Below, in pieces: positions 1-7,615 of a stretch of DNA of 64,000 nt. Position 1 is the first letter of the stretch, and the number at the start of each line of letters is the position of its first letter. The DNA comes from Lamprocystis purpurea DSM 4197 (GTDB lineage Bacteria; Pseudomonadota; Gammaproteobacteria; Chromatiales; Chromatiaceae): NCBI RefSeq assembly GCF_000379525.1, contig NZ_KB902475.1:1-64000 (forward strand). Reading direction: 5' to 3'. A program made the position numbers and the translations under genes. The notes below the pieces were generated by a model that worked only from the letters and a program-made list of their open reading frames with translations, was not told the DNA's origin and searched no databases.

Positions 1-324
1 AAGTCCGGACTGCCGGCCAGCGAAGCGGCCATCGTGGTGGACATCGTCCGCGAACTGCGTGAGCAGAGCGTCAACCATCATCGCCCGACCCTGCGCGCCT
101 GTATCGCCATCGCGACCGTCCTGCAGAACTGCAAGCTCAGCCCGCGCGCCGACAACCTGTTCTTCCGCGACATCTGCCGCGACATCCTCGATATGGATGT
201 CGCCAAGGTCCGCCGCGACGGCAACTCCCTGGACGAATCCCCCATCGATGAAGTGGTGGCCCGCATCAGCGGCCGGTCACGGCGCCCGCAGGCCGTCCCT
301 GCGCCGCGCGAACGCGTGTTATAG
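1..324 (+). CDS. gvpN: GvpN, gas vesicle AAA ATPase (C-terminal part)
   Basis: The gene enters from the left edge; frame 1 is open from base 1 and ends at TAG 322-324, giving 107 residues. They match the C-terminal lid region of GvpN, a MoxR-type AAA+ ATPase needed for gas vesicle assembly: LPASEAAIVVDIVRELR, then NHHRPTLRACIAIATVL and the RDICRDILDMDVAKV segment. The Walker motifs lie outside the window. The GvpL/F gene follows on the same strand 215 bp later, which supports a gvp operon. The stop codon lies in the left end of a palindromic repeat. The GTG at 34 is only the first start-like codon in the window, not the real start. Confidence 0.85.
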   Translation, partial: KSGLPASEAAIVVDIVRELREQSVNHHRPTLRACIAIATVLQNCKLSPRADNLFFRDICRDILDMDVAKVRRDGNSLDESPIDEVVARISGRSRRPQAVPAPRERVL

Positions 325-405
325 TCTTCGCAACCGATATCCAGACAGCGACGTGGCGTCGGGGCGGGTTTGACACCCGCCCCCAGCTCCGGGTAGCGCG
401 TTATA
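320..405. repeat. Degenerate copy of the ~95-bp GGGCGGGTTT palindromic element (family A)
   Basis: Begins TATAGTCTTCGCAACCGATA and carries a central GGGGCGGGTTTG/CACCCGCCCC palindrome. Its left end is like the terminal inverted repeat of the better copy that follows, but its right end is weak. The first bases are the gvpN stop codon. Confidence 0.6.
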
Positions 406-495
406 GCCATCGGACGTGATAACCGGACGTAGGGGCGGGTTTCAAACCCGCCCCTACACCAAGGGTCTGTCCGGATATCAGGTCGGAAGGCGATA
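402..495. repeat. Family A palindromic element, full copy
   Basis: About 94 bp with imperfect terminal inverted repeats of roughly 27 bp (TATAGCCATCGGACGTGATA on the left, TATCGCCTTCCGACCTGATA reading in from the right). A perfect GTAGGGGCGGGTTT/AAACCCGCCCCTAC core lies around 430-457. Other copies are at 47138-47230, 49157-49247 and 59755-59808. It sits between gvpN and the GvpL/F gene, so the operon transcript would contain a large hairpin. Confidence 0.85.
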
Positions 496-539
496 AGGCG
501 CCACCCATGACAACCCGCCGTTGAGCGAGAGGCCCGACC

Positions 540-1304
540 ATGCCATCACCGAGCAAGCGAGCCACGGCGCTCGGGCGCTACATCTACGCCATCGTCCCCG
601 ATCAGGGTCGGCAGGAACTGGGGACGATCGGGCTTGATGAGGGCTTGGTCTACACCATCGGCGACGGTCGGGTCGCCGCGGTCGTCAGCGATCTGCCCAG
701 CGGGCGCATCCGCCCCCAGCGGCGCTACCTGGCCGCCCACCAGGGGGTGCTCAAGCAGGTACTGCAAACGGTGACCCCCCTGCCCACCGCCTTCGGCCTG
801 GTGGCCGATGACGACACGGCGATTGCCCGCATCCTCAAGGACAATCAATCCGCCTTCCTGAGCCAACTCAAGCGGGTAGAGGACGCGGTGGAGATGGGTA
901 TGCGCCTGGTGCTGGACGTACCCAATATCTTCGAGTATTTCGTCGCCACCCACACCGAACTGCGGGAACTGCGCGACGAGGTCTTCCGTGACGGCGCAGC
1001 CCTGACGCAAGACCAGACCATCACCCTCGGGCGCGCCTTCGCCGACCTGCTGGAGCAGGAGCGCGAGGACGCGACCGACCGGATCGAAGCCGTGATGCAG
1101 ACCTGTTGCCGCGAACTCAAGCGCAATAACTGCCGTACGGAAAAAGAGATCATGAATCTCGCCTGCCTGGTGCCGCGCGCCAATCTGGAGCGATTCGAAC
1201 AGACCGTGATGCAAGCCGCGCAGCCGTTCGACGACAGCTACGCCATGGACTTCAACGGACCCTGGGCACCCCACAACTTCGTGGAGTTGGATATCAAGCT
1301 GTAA
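540..1304 (+). CDS. GvpL/GvpF family gas vesicle protein
   Basis: 254 residues. The RYIYAIVPD start and the RYLAAHQGVLKQVL, TPLPTAFGLV and MDFNGPWAPHNFVEL blocks are typical of the GvpF/GvpL family (pfam06386), accessory proteins that help nucleate gas vesicles and contact GvpA. The length fits the family. Downstream of gvpN on the same strand, it is probably part of the same operon. A GAGAGG stretch lies about 10 bp before ATG 540. I cannot decide between F and L because related operons carry several paralogues and only this one is inside the window. Confidence 0.9.
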   Translation: MPSPSKRATALGRYIYAIVPDQGRQELGTIGLDEGLVYTIGDGRVAAVVSDLPSGRIRPQRRYLAAHQGVLKQVLQTVTPLPTAFGLVADDDTAIARILKDNQSAFLSQLKRVEDAVEMGMRLVLDVPNIFEYFVATHTELRELRDEVFRDGAALTQDQTITLGRAFADLLEQEREDATDRIEAVMQTCCRELKRNNCRTEKEIMNLACLVPRANLERFEQTVMQAAQPFDDSYAMDFNGPWAPHNFVELDIKL

Positions 1305-1313
1305 CCTTCAGCC

Positions 1314-1345
1314 GGGCGTTGATCATCGTTCCGGCCAGTGCCCGT
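1314..1345. repeat. Flank motif shared by dispersed repeats (TTGATCATCGTTCCGGCC)
   Basis: The 18-base motif TTGATCATCGTTCCGGCC at about 1319-1336 recurs at about 20379-20396 and 28714-28731, and in reverse with small changes near 19476-19492. It marks one end of family C elements; here it stands directly before a family B element. Confidence 0.6.
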
Positions 1346-1350
1346 GCGTC

Positions 1351-1474
1351 GGCCTTGATCGTAATCCCGGCCAGCGGCGTGCGTAGTCAGGGCTTCCAGC
1401 CCTGACGGTGTCAGGCCAGGATGGCCTGACTACGCACCCGGCGAGTCCAAGTGGCCGGAATCTTGATCGAGGCC
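1351..1474. repeat. Family B dispersed element (~120 bp, two back-to-back palindromes)
   Basis: Runs from GGCCTTGATCGTAATCCCGG to GGCCGGAATCTTGATCGAGG. In between are two inverted repeats, GTCAGGGCTT-CCAGCCCTGAC and TCAGGCCAGGATGGCCTGA, flanked by GCGTAGTCAGG and CCTGACTACGCA. An inverted near-identical copy is at 45922-46042. The rest of the 1305-1587 gap shows no gene. Confidence 0.85.
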
Positions 1475-1587
1475 CGTGCGTCGCGCATCGATGACTCCAC
1501 GATTCCACAATTGAGAAGACCGCTTTCGACGGCGTCGGCAATCATCCTGCGTACTTCCGCCTGTTGAAGGTGTTGCGCTTCGTCTCG

Positions 1588-2373
1588 TTAGTCGATGGCG
1601 CGCAACTCAACCCGACTGTTGCCCAGTTCGATCAGATCCCCGACCGCAAGACGCTGCTCGGAGAGCATGCGCACGTGGTTGACGAAGGTGCCGTTCGCGC
1701 TGTTGAGATCGGTGAGGGTCACGAAGGGTATCTGATCCGCCGCGATAACGTTGAATTGCGCGTGTTTGCGGGAGACGCAGTCGTCGCCGAGTTGCAGGTC
1801 CGCGCCCTCCGCGCGCCCGATCGTGGCCGACCGGTGAACATGGAGCACGCGTTCGCCGCCGGTGCCGTTCGGCAACTGGATGAACAGCCGAAGATCCGCT
1901 TGGCGGGTTTCGCGAATGATGGTGGTTTGGTCCAAGCTCGCTTGAGGCTGGGCTCGCGCCTGGGGGCCCGGCGGCGTCGCCTTGCCATCGACCAAAGCGA
2001 GCAGGCGCGCCGCCGCCTGTGCGGGGTTCGAGCGAAAATCGATGTACTGGATGGTCCCGAGTCGCAGGTGGAGTTCGCCGGGGTCGCAGCCGCGCGCCAT
2101 GACCGGAATGACCCGGCCGCGCAGATGCTCCAGCGCCCAGTGTGTTTCGGACTGCACCCACTCGGACTGCTGGGCGTCCGGGGAGAGGACGACGATGAAC
2201 CAGTCGGTCTGCGCCAGGGCGCTGCGAATCTGCCGTTCCCAGTCGGCGGCCATCGGGATGTCGGTCGCCGAACACCACGCGAACATCCCCGCGTGATCGA
2301 ACACCGGTTTGATGTGCGCGAGCACGAAGTCAACGTCCTTGCTGGAATGGCTGATGAAGACGCGTTGGCTCAA
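1588..2373 (-). CDS. TIR domain-FHA domain fusion protein
   Basis: 261 residues, no signal peptide. Residues 1-130 form a TIR domain: RVFISHSSKD strand A, then IVVLSP and EWVQSETHWAL, where Glu76 lies at the position of the catalytic Glu of NAD-cleaving TIR domains. Residues about 160-261 form an FHA domain with intact phosphothreonine-binding motifs: G186-R187, S201-x-x-H204 and N227-G228. A Pro/Gln-rich linker joins the two. The ATG overlaps the stop of the upstream barrel gene (ATGA), so they are translationally coupled. A Ser/Thr kinase on the same strand at 5197-6597 is a plausible source of the FHA ligand. NADase activity and any role in defence are inference. Confidence 0.85.
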   Translation of the reverse strand: MSQRVFISHSSKDVDFVLAHIKPVFDHAGMFAWCSATDIPMAADWERQIRSALAQTDWFIVVLSPDAQQSEWVQSETHWALEHLRGRVIPVMARGCDPGELHLRLGTIQYIDFRSNPAQAAARLLALVDGKATPPGPQARAQPQASLDQTTIIRETRQADLRLFIQLPNGTGGERVLHVHRSATIGRAEGADLQLGDDCVSRKHAQFNVIAADQIPFVTLTDLNSANGTFVNHVRMLSEQRLAVGDLIELGNSRVELRAID

Positions 2374-3629
2374 AACCGATAGCCAAAGTTCAACTCAAAG
2401 CCGTCGATATCACCCTTCCCGTAAATGTATTTCAGACCAAGACCGAAGGGGTGACTCGCAAGGTTTGGCGCCAACTTGTCGGCCGAGCGCCGCGGGCCGA
2501 TGCTGATGCCGACCTCCTGGTAGTTGTCGTTGTAGAGTGCATCGCCGAAGAACCAGGTGCCGGTGACGAAGAAATCGAGGCTGAATTCCCGGCCCCAATA
2601 GCGCTTCTGCAGCGGCATGGACAGCAACAACCCGTTGCGACTGATGGTGTTTTTCAGATTGTAGTCGACGTTGAAATCGCCGATGCGCAGCGGCATCGTC
2701 ATGTAGTAGCCCAGCAGGTTGCCCATGCTGAGTGAGAATCTGCCGTTATCGAACAGCAGCAGATCGCTGGTCACGGACAATGACAGGAGGTGCCCGAGCG
2801 ATCCCAAATCCGTGGACCCGGCGATACCGTAACCAAACGACGGCGTCAGCGCCCACCGGGAGACGATGTTCTTCTTGTAGCTCAGACCCAACTGGCCGCG
2901 ATAGGCCGTGGCGCCCTCGACCTCGATGTAGGTCAACGGCAGCCGTACAATCAGCTTGTCGTGATTGGCGAAGGTGTAGGCGTAAGACATCGGCAAGGTG
3001 TAGACGTTCTGCGTAAACTGGTCCAGACCATAGCTGCCGAACCGGGCCCCGATACCGAACGAACTGCCGGGCCCGAGGGTGTCGTAAGCCGGATCCGCAC
3101 CCGCCTCATAGTCGCCGCTGACCATCTGGCTCAGCAAGCTGGCGGGATTGCCTGCCAGGGGATCGACCGCGGACACCCGCAGCAGCTCGCGAAGGATATC
3201 TTCGCCGTTCTGCTTGATGTAGTCTTCAAACAGGTCGTTGCTGGCATCACGGGTGCCGCCTTCGAAGGTCTCATTGATCCCGAGACTCGGCACCGAAAAT
3301 GCCAACTGGGTGGAGTTCTGAGCGTAATCCAGGGTGACCGGCAGACCGCGAACATCAAGCTGGAACGCTCCGGCGGAAACCGCCTCGTCGTAGCTCGGGA
3401 ATTGCTGTCGGAGTTCCGCGGTATCGATGGCATCGATGATGTCCTGGATATTGTTCGAACCGATACTCGCGACTTGACCATCGACACAGAGCGTGGCGTT
3501 GAAGATGTTGTTGTTGGCCGGCGCCGAGCAGGACTCGGCAAACAGCGCGCCGCTGTTCAGTGCCAAACCGCTACAGATCGCCGCGACCACAAAACCCGAA
3601 GCCTGACCCCACGAACCGGAAGTGCTCAT
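2370..3629 (-). CDS. Outer-membrane beta-barrel protein of unknown function
   Basis: 419 residues. The N-terminus has a hydrophobic stretch (GFVVAAICSGLALNSGALFA) ending in a signal-peptidase-like site. Residues about 30-180 are a soluble region with two Cys (SCSAPANN, ATLCVDG). The C-terminal half is rich in alternating amphipathic strands (DKLIVRLPLTYIEVEG, RFSLSMGNLLGYYMTM, REFSLDFFVTGTWFFG) and ends FELNFGYRF, the C-terminal Phe signature recognised by the BAM machinery. I do not recognise a named family. It is the first gene of a two-gene unit with the TIR-FHA protein. Confidence 0.75.
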   Translation of the reverse strand: MSTSGSWGQASGFVVAAICSGLALNSGALFAESCSAPANNNIFNATLCVDGQVASIGSNNIQDIIDAIDTAELRQQFPSYDEAVSAGAFQLDVRGLPVTLDYAQNSTQLAFSVPSLGINETFEGGTRDASNDLFEDYIKQNGEDILRELLRVSAVDPLAGNPASLLSQMVSGDYEAGADPAYDTLGPGSSFGIGARFGSYGLDQFTQNVYTLPMSYAYTFANHDKLIVRLPLTYIEVEGATAYRGQLGLSYKKNIVSRWALTPSFGYGIAGSTDLGSLGHLLSLSVTSDLLLFDNGRFSLSMGNLLGYYMTMPLRIGDFNVDYNLKNTISRNGLLLSMPLQKRYWGREFSLDFFVTGTWFFGDALYNDNYQEVGISIGPRRSADKLAPNLASHPFGLGLKYIYGKGDIDGFELNFGYRF

Positions 3630-3822
3630 GACGAAATCCTCAAGTTAACGACAAACATCGGGTGATGCGGCGATTTCTACCCAAAACTCCCGTCGCAACA
3701 ACCGGACGGGGCATTCCGGCATGGTATCGCACAGTCGCTCGATCTCAACGCAGCTAGACTTTACGGGTTTTCCCCGATATCAGCAACCGGCGAGCGACGG
3801 CTGACTTCACAAGGTAGCAAAG

Positions 3823-4590
3823 ATGATTCGAGCTCACTTCAAGCGCTTGAACGGTGTACCAACGATCATCGCCCTGGCGACAGGATTGTTGACCGCCGGG
3901 TGCGTGACGACCGGTGATATCCAGGGGATGGCAACCACCGGGCTGTCAACGCTCACCGGGGGCACGCAACCGCAAACGCAGACCGCCGCCGGCGCGTCAC
4001 TGACCCCGGCCGAGCAGCGGATGCGCCAGCAGAGCAAAGCCTTCCAGAAAACGGTCTGGGAAGGGGTCTTGATCGGCGCCGGGGCGGGTACCCTGTGGGG
4101 CGTCATTCAGGGCGACAAAGCGAAGGATGTGCTGCTGAAGGCCGCGATCGGCGGCGCGGTGGGCGGGCTCGCGGGGGCCTACATCGCCTCCAAACAGAAG
4201 CAGTTCTCGAGTAAAGAAGATCAACTCGATGCGATGATTGCCGACGTCCGTCGCTCCAATCAGGAGACCGAAGCGCTGATTGCGAGCGTCCGCCAGGTCA
4301 TTGCCGAGGACAAGAAGCGGCTGGCCGCGGTCGAACAGCGCTATCGCAAGGGCCAGGCGAGCCAGACCGAGGTGGCTGACGCCCGCCGGCGCATCACGGA
4401 TAACCGGGCAGTCATCGCGCAGGCGAGCACCGGCGCCCGTGAGAAACAGACCATGTTCCAGGGTGCCGAACGCCAGTATCGACAGGACAATCCGGGCACC
4501 GACACCAAACCGATGCAGCGCGAGCTCGAAGTCTACAACCGCAACCTCAGCACCCTGGACAAACTCGCGGGCAGCGTGTCCGTCGCTTAG
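3823..4590 (+). CDS. Glycine-zipper, coiled-coil lipoprotein
   Basis: 255 residues. A lipobox, LLTAGC, places the lipidated Cys at residue 27. Residues about 80-120 are a Gly-rich hydrophobic segment (GVLIGAGAGTLWGVI, AAIGGAVGGLAGAYIAS) of the glycine-zipper type, followed by a long charged helix likely to form a coiled coil (residues about 125-245). Predicted envelope lipoprotein; function unknown. The second lipoprotein gene starts 8 bp after its stop, so the two form an operon. It is divergent from the barrel/TIR-FHA pair. Confidence 0.8.
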   Translation: MIRAHFKRLNGVPTIIALATGLLTAGCVTTGDIQGMATTGLSTLTGGTQPQTQTAAGASLTPAEQRMRQQSKAFQKTVWEGVLIGAGAGTLWGVIQGDKAKDVLLKAAIGGAVGGLAGAYIASKQKQFSSKEDQLDAMIADVRRSNQETEALIASVRQVIAEDKKRLAAVEQRYRKGQASQTEVADARRRITDNRAVIAQASTGAREKQTMFQGAERQYRQDNPGTDTKPMQRELEVYNRNLSTLDKLAGSVSVA

Positions 4591-4598
4591 GAGGCAGC

Positions 4599-5177
4599 AT
4601 GATGATTGCACTGGACACGGCGGAGATCGACATCGCGCTGTTCCGCCAATCAGCCTGGCGTCGGCCCATGCGCGGCCTGCGCATGGCGACTGCCGGGCTG
4701 GCGCTCGTTCTGGGCGGCTGCGCGACCAGCCCGGACCCGCATCAGGGCGGGTTCGTCAGCGGCATCGTGGGTCTGGCCGGGGGCGGCTATCAGCGGCGGA
4801 TCGATGAGCGGGAAGGAACCTATCAGGGTGAACGCGACGCCGGGCAGCAACTCAAGGCGCAGGCGCGGGAACTGGAACAGGAACGGGCCGCGGTGCGCTC
4901 CGACCTGAAGCGGGCGAATGCGCGGCTCGCGGACCTGGAGCAGCGCCTGGCGCGGCAGCGGGCCGCCCTCAAGGCGCAGGGTGCGGCAGCCAATCGTGCC
5001 GAGGCCCAACGCCTCGCCAAGGCCCAGGCGCGGGTGGCCGGCACCAAGGGCAGCTTGCGCAGCATCCGACCCGAAGATCAGTCGGTAGCGGAGCTGAAAG
5101 CGCGCTCACAAGCGGTGGCTCGGGATTTGGACGAGATCGACACCCTGGTTGCCGCGGTGCGCGGCACAGGGTTCTGA
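4599..5177 (+). CDS. Small coiled-coil lipoprotein
   Basis: 192 residues as written. The lipobox LVLGGC gives a modified Cys about residue 41, followed by a short Gly-rich segment and a long Ala/Arg/Glu-rich coiled coil. Start choice is open: AGGAGG at 4589-4594 is 4 bp from ATG 4599 and 7 bp from ATG 4602, so the second ATG is better placed; ATG 4668 would give a more usual lipoprotein signal peptide. Paired with the preceding lipoprotein, with which it shares layout (lipobox, Gly-rich stretch, coiled coil). Function unknown. Confidence 0.75.
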   Translation: MMIALDTAEIDIALFRQSAWRRPMRGLRMATAGLALVLGGCATSPDPHQGGFVSGIVGLAGGGYQRRIDEREGTYQGERDAGQQLKAQARELEQERAAVRSDLKRANARLADLEQRLARQRAALKAQGAAANRAEAQRLAKAQARVAGTKGSLRSIRPEDQSVAELKARSQAVARDLDEIDTLVAAVRGTGF

Positions 5178-5196
5178 CACAGTTGGCGGTAGTCGC

Positions 5197-6597
5197 CTAA
5201 CCGCCGTCCCGCTCACGCAGAAAAGCCGCGCGCTCGGCCGTGGGACCGATGTGAGCGGCCAGCAGATCCCAGAACTCCTCCCGGGTCTGCGCCAGTCCCA
5301 GTGCCCGCTGGACCAGTATCCGGGCAATCGGCCCCAAGGTCTTGGCCAGTGCCTGCTGGGCGCGCTCGCGCTCATCCGGCAGGATCGCCACCGGCGAGGC
5401 GGGCAGCGGCGGCGGTCCCGCGAGCGTCGGTCCGGCTCCGGACTCGATCCCGGACCCGGATAAGCCAGTGCGGGTGCTCTCCAACGCATCCGCGAGAAAT
5501 TGCCGACGGTCGTCCGGCTGATCGATCCGTTGAGCCAGCGCATTGCACAGATCTTGCACCGAGGTCGCAGTCCGCATCGACCGATGCATCAGATAGCGGG
5601 CGATCGGGCCGACGTGCTGGGCAAATCGACGTTCGATGCCGGAGAGCAGCACTTGGTCGAAAGCGGCCCTACCGGGTGGCGGCACCGCCGACTCACGAGC
5701 CCGCACCGCCATCACCGTCTTGTCGATCACGGCCAGCGGCGCTGACTGGACCGCAGCCCCGCCGACCGCCTGGCGGATCGCGTCGGCCATCGCGTCCGCA
5801 CTGGGAAAGCGGTCTTCCGGCCGCTTGGCCAGCGCCTGGTGCAGCACGGCGCTCAGGCGGGGACCGGCCACGTCCGCCAACGCGGAACCGGCGCTCGGCG
5901 GTTCGTTCAGCAGACTGTAGACAACCTCGGTGAAGCTCTTGCCGGGAAAGGGTCGCTGACCGATCAGCAGTTCCTGTAGCACCGTCGCCACGGAAAACAG
6001 ATCGGTGCGCAGATCGACGGCGCCGCCGCGGCATTGCTCGGGGGACATATAGCTGGGTGTTCCGATCGCCGTACCGGCGTGGGTCAGGTCCGAGTTGTCA
6101 ATCCGCGCGATGCCGAAATCCATCACCTTGATCCGTCCACCGCTCATGATCAACACGTTCGACGGCTTGATGTCACGGTGGACGATACCGAGCGCATGCG
6201 CACAGGCCAAGGCATCCAGCACCTGCAGGATAAACTGGACTGCCGCGGCAGGCGTGAAGCGCTCCCCATGCGCCAGCACGCGATCGAGCCCCAGACCTTC
6301 GACGTATTCCATCGCCAGGAAAGGATTCCCCTCATGCAGGGCAAAATCGAAGATCGCAACGATCCCTGGATGATTGCACCGCCCGGCTGCCTGCGCCTCC
6401 CGCTGGAAGCGTTCGATATAATTCTGTCGCTCCTCGCCATCGAGCAGATCGGCGCGGATCAGTTTGATCGCGACTTTCCGATCGATCGCCGGATCATGAG
6501 CCTCGTAGACAATGCCCATTGCACCGCGCCCGAGGGTGCGGACGACCCGGTAGCGGCCAATCGTCGGCGGCAGGTCCGCGGGTTGGTTGATCTTCAG
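5197..6597 (-). CDS. Ser/Thr protein kinase with duplicated C-terminal module
   Basis: Hanks-type kinase: Gly-rich loop GRGAMG, VAIK (Lys45), HRDIKPSN (Asp142), DFG (Asp160) and SPE of the activation segment, numbering from the start used here. The first ATG (6519) falls inside the Gly-rich loop, so it cannot be the true start. The frame stays open upstream and encodes IGRYRVVRTLGRGA, but offers no ATG, GTG or TTG. The CTG at 6597, overlapping the TGA of the upstream sensor gene and just after GGAGG, is the best candidate. The last 140 residues hold two copies of a GPIAR-containing helical unit (about 326-377 and 416-466) separated by a Pro-rich linker. No transmembrane segment is evident. 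Confidence 0.85.
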   Translation of the reverse strand: MKINQPADLPPTIGRYRVVRTLGRGAMGIVYEAHDPAIDRKVAIKLIRADLLDGEERQNYIERFQREAQAAGRCNHPGIVAIFDFALHEGNPFLAMEYVEGLGLDRVLAHGERFTPAAAVQFILQVLDALACAHALGIVHRDIKPSNVLIMSGGRIKVMDFGIARIDNSDLTHAGTAIGTPSYMSPEQCRGGAVDLRTDLFSVATVLQELLIGQRPFPGKSFTEVVYSLLNEPPSAGSALADVAGPRLSAVLHQALAKRPEDRFPSADAMADAIRQAVGGAAVQSAPLAVIDKTVMAVRARESAVPPPGRAAFDQVLLSGIERRFAQHVGPIARYLMHRSMRTATSVQDLCNALAQRIDQPDDRRQFLADALESTRTGLSGSGIESGAGPTLAGPPPLPASPVAILPDERERAQQALAKTLGPIARILVQRALGLAQTREEFWDLLAAHIGPTAERAAFLRERDGG

Positions 6598-7466
6598 CCC
6601 TCCAGGAGTTTCATCGCATTCTCCAAACTGCGGCGCATCCGGTTGAACGAAGCAGCAAGGGAGGCGATCTCGTCGGTCCCTTTCGGCTGGATCTCCGGGG
6701 CATTCATGTTACCCGTGCTGATCTCGTCGGCAATGAGCGACATCCGGCGCACCGGCCGCACGATCATCGTGGTCAACAGAATATTGAGCAGCACCATCAT
6801 CACCAGGAACACCCCCGCCAAACCGCCCAGATACAGCTTCAGCGCGGTATTGGCCCGGTCAAGCGCAACCTGCAGCGGCACCGAGACGACCTGAACACCA
6901 ACCACCTCGCCCAGCTTCCAGCCGAATCCGTTGGCTGTGCCATACAGATCGGTCATGGTTGCCGGCGCGGCGGCGGGAGTCGAGTGGCAGGTCAGGCAGG
7001 CTGGATCTTTGAGCCGGATGGGCTTGGAGAACGACAGGGTCGGCCCAAACGCCGAGTCCCGCGTACTCACGAACTCGGAGAGTTCCGGATGCCGCGTAAA
7101 CTCGCCGATGATGTCCGCTTCCCAATCCGTGGCCCGGTCGGCAGGGTTCGTGGGATTCAGCGACGCCTCCTTGTAGGTATAGCTCGGCAATTGCTTTTGC
7201 AGGGTCCGCATATTGGTTTGCGCGGCCCAGGACGGCACGGTGTGAGGTAAGAAACGCAGCTTGCTCTGTTCCTGAAGCAGCGGCACGATCTCTTCGACCG
7301 TATAGATACGACTGGCGGCAGCCGCGTTGATAATGATCGACGCCTCGCGCAGCACCTCGCGGCGGGCGTCCGCAATCGTGACCTGATAAAGCAGGGCAGC
7401 GGCCAGCCCGAGTCCGAAGACGAAGGCCGCGAGCATCGCCAGATTAAACTTGGTCTTGAGGCTCAT
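6594..7466 (-). CDS. Periplasmic haem-binding sensor (DUF3365/Tll0287-like) with HAMP domain
   Basis: 290 residues. An N-terminal membrane segment (LAMLAAFVFGLGLAAALLY) precedes a periplasmic domain with the c-type haem motif CLTCH, a DUF3365 (Tll0287-like) feature. A second membrane segment near residue 210-235 leads into a cytoplasmic HAMP domain (RPVRRMSLIADEISTGN). There is no output domain: the protein stops after HAMP, and the kinase gene begins within its stop codon. That suggests the Ser/Thr kinase is its output partner, sensing redox state or a haem ligand. The partnership is inferred from the overlap. Confidence 0.8.
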   Translation of the reverse strand: MSLKTKFNLAMLAAFVFGLGLAAALLYQVTIADARREVLREASIIINAAAASRIYTVEEIVPLLQEQSKLRFLPHTVPSWAAQTNMRTLQKQLPSYTYKEASLNPTNPADRATDWEADIIGEFTRHPELSEFVSTRDSAFGPTLSFSKPIRLKDPACLTCHSTPAAAPATMTDLYGTANGFGWKLGEVVGVQVVSVPLQVALDRANTALKLYLGGLAGVFLVMMVLLNILLTTMIVRPVRRMSLIADEISTGNMNAPEIQPKGTDEIASLAASFNRMRRSLENAMKLLEG

Positions 7467-7528
7467 GTGACTGGCTCCTGGTGGTGTTCACGTGGCCGCG
7501 CGTCGCGCCGGCCCCTATCGGCCCCCGG

Positions 7529-7615
7529 CTAAACCGCGTCCAGCGCGAAAAGCGTAATTTTCATAGTGTGTTCGGCCTTGGGGATTTCACCAACTTCGGT
7601 GGAGACGCGGTTTAG
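7529..7615. repeat. Family F element, 87 bp with 12-bp perfect terminal inverted repeats
   Basis: CTAAACCGCGTC at 7529-7540 is the exact reverse complement of GACGCGGTTTAG at 7604-7615. A related 87-bp element is at 37324-37410 and shares the first 18 or so bases (TAAACCGCG-CCAGCGCG) and the ends but not the middle. Its right end supplies the TAA stop codon of the downstream-strand gene (7612-7614). Confidence 0.75.
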
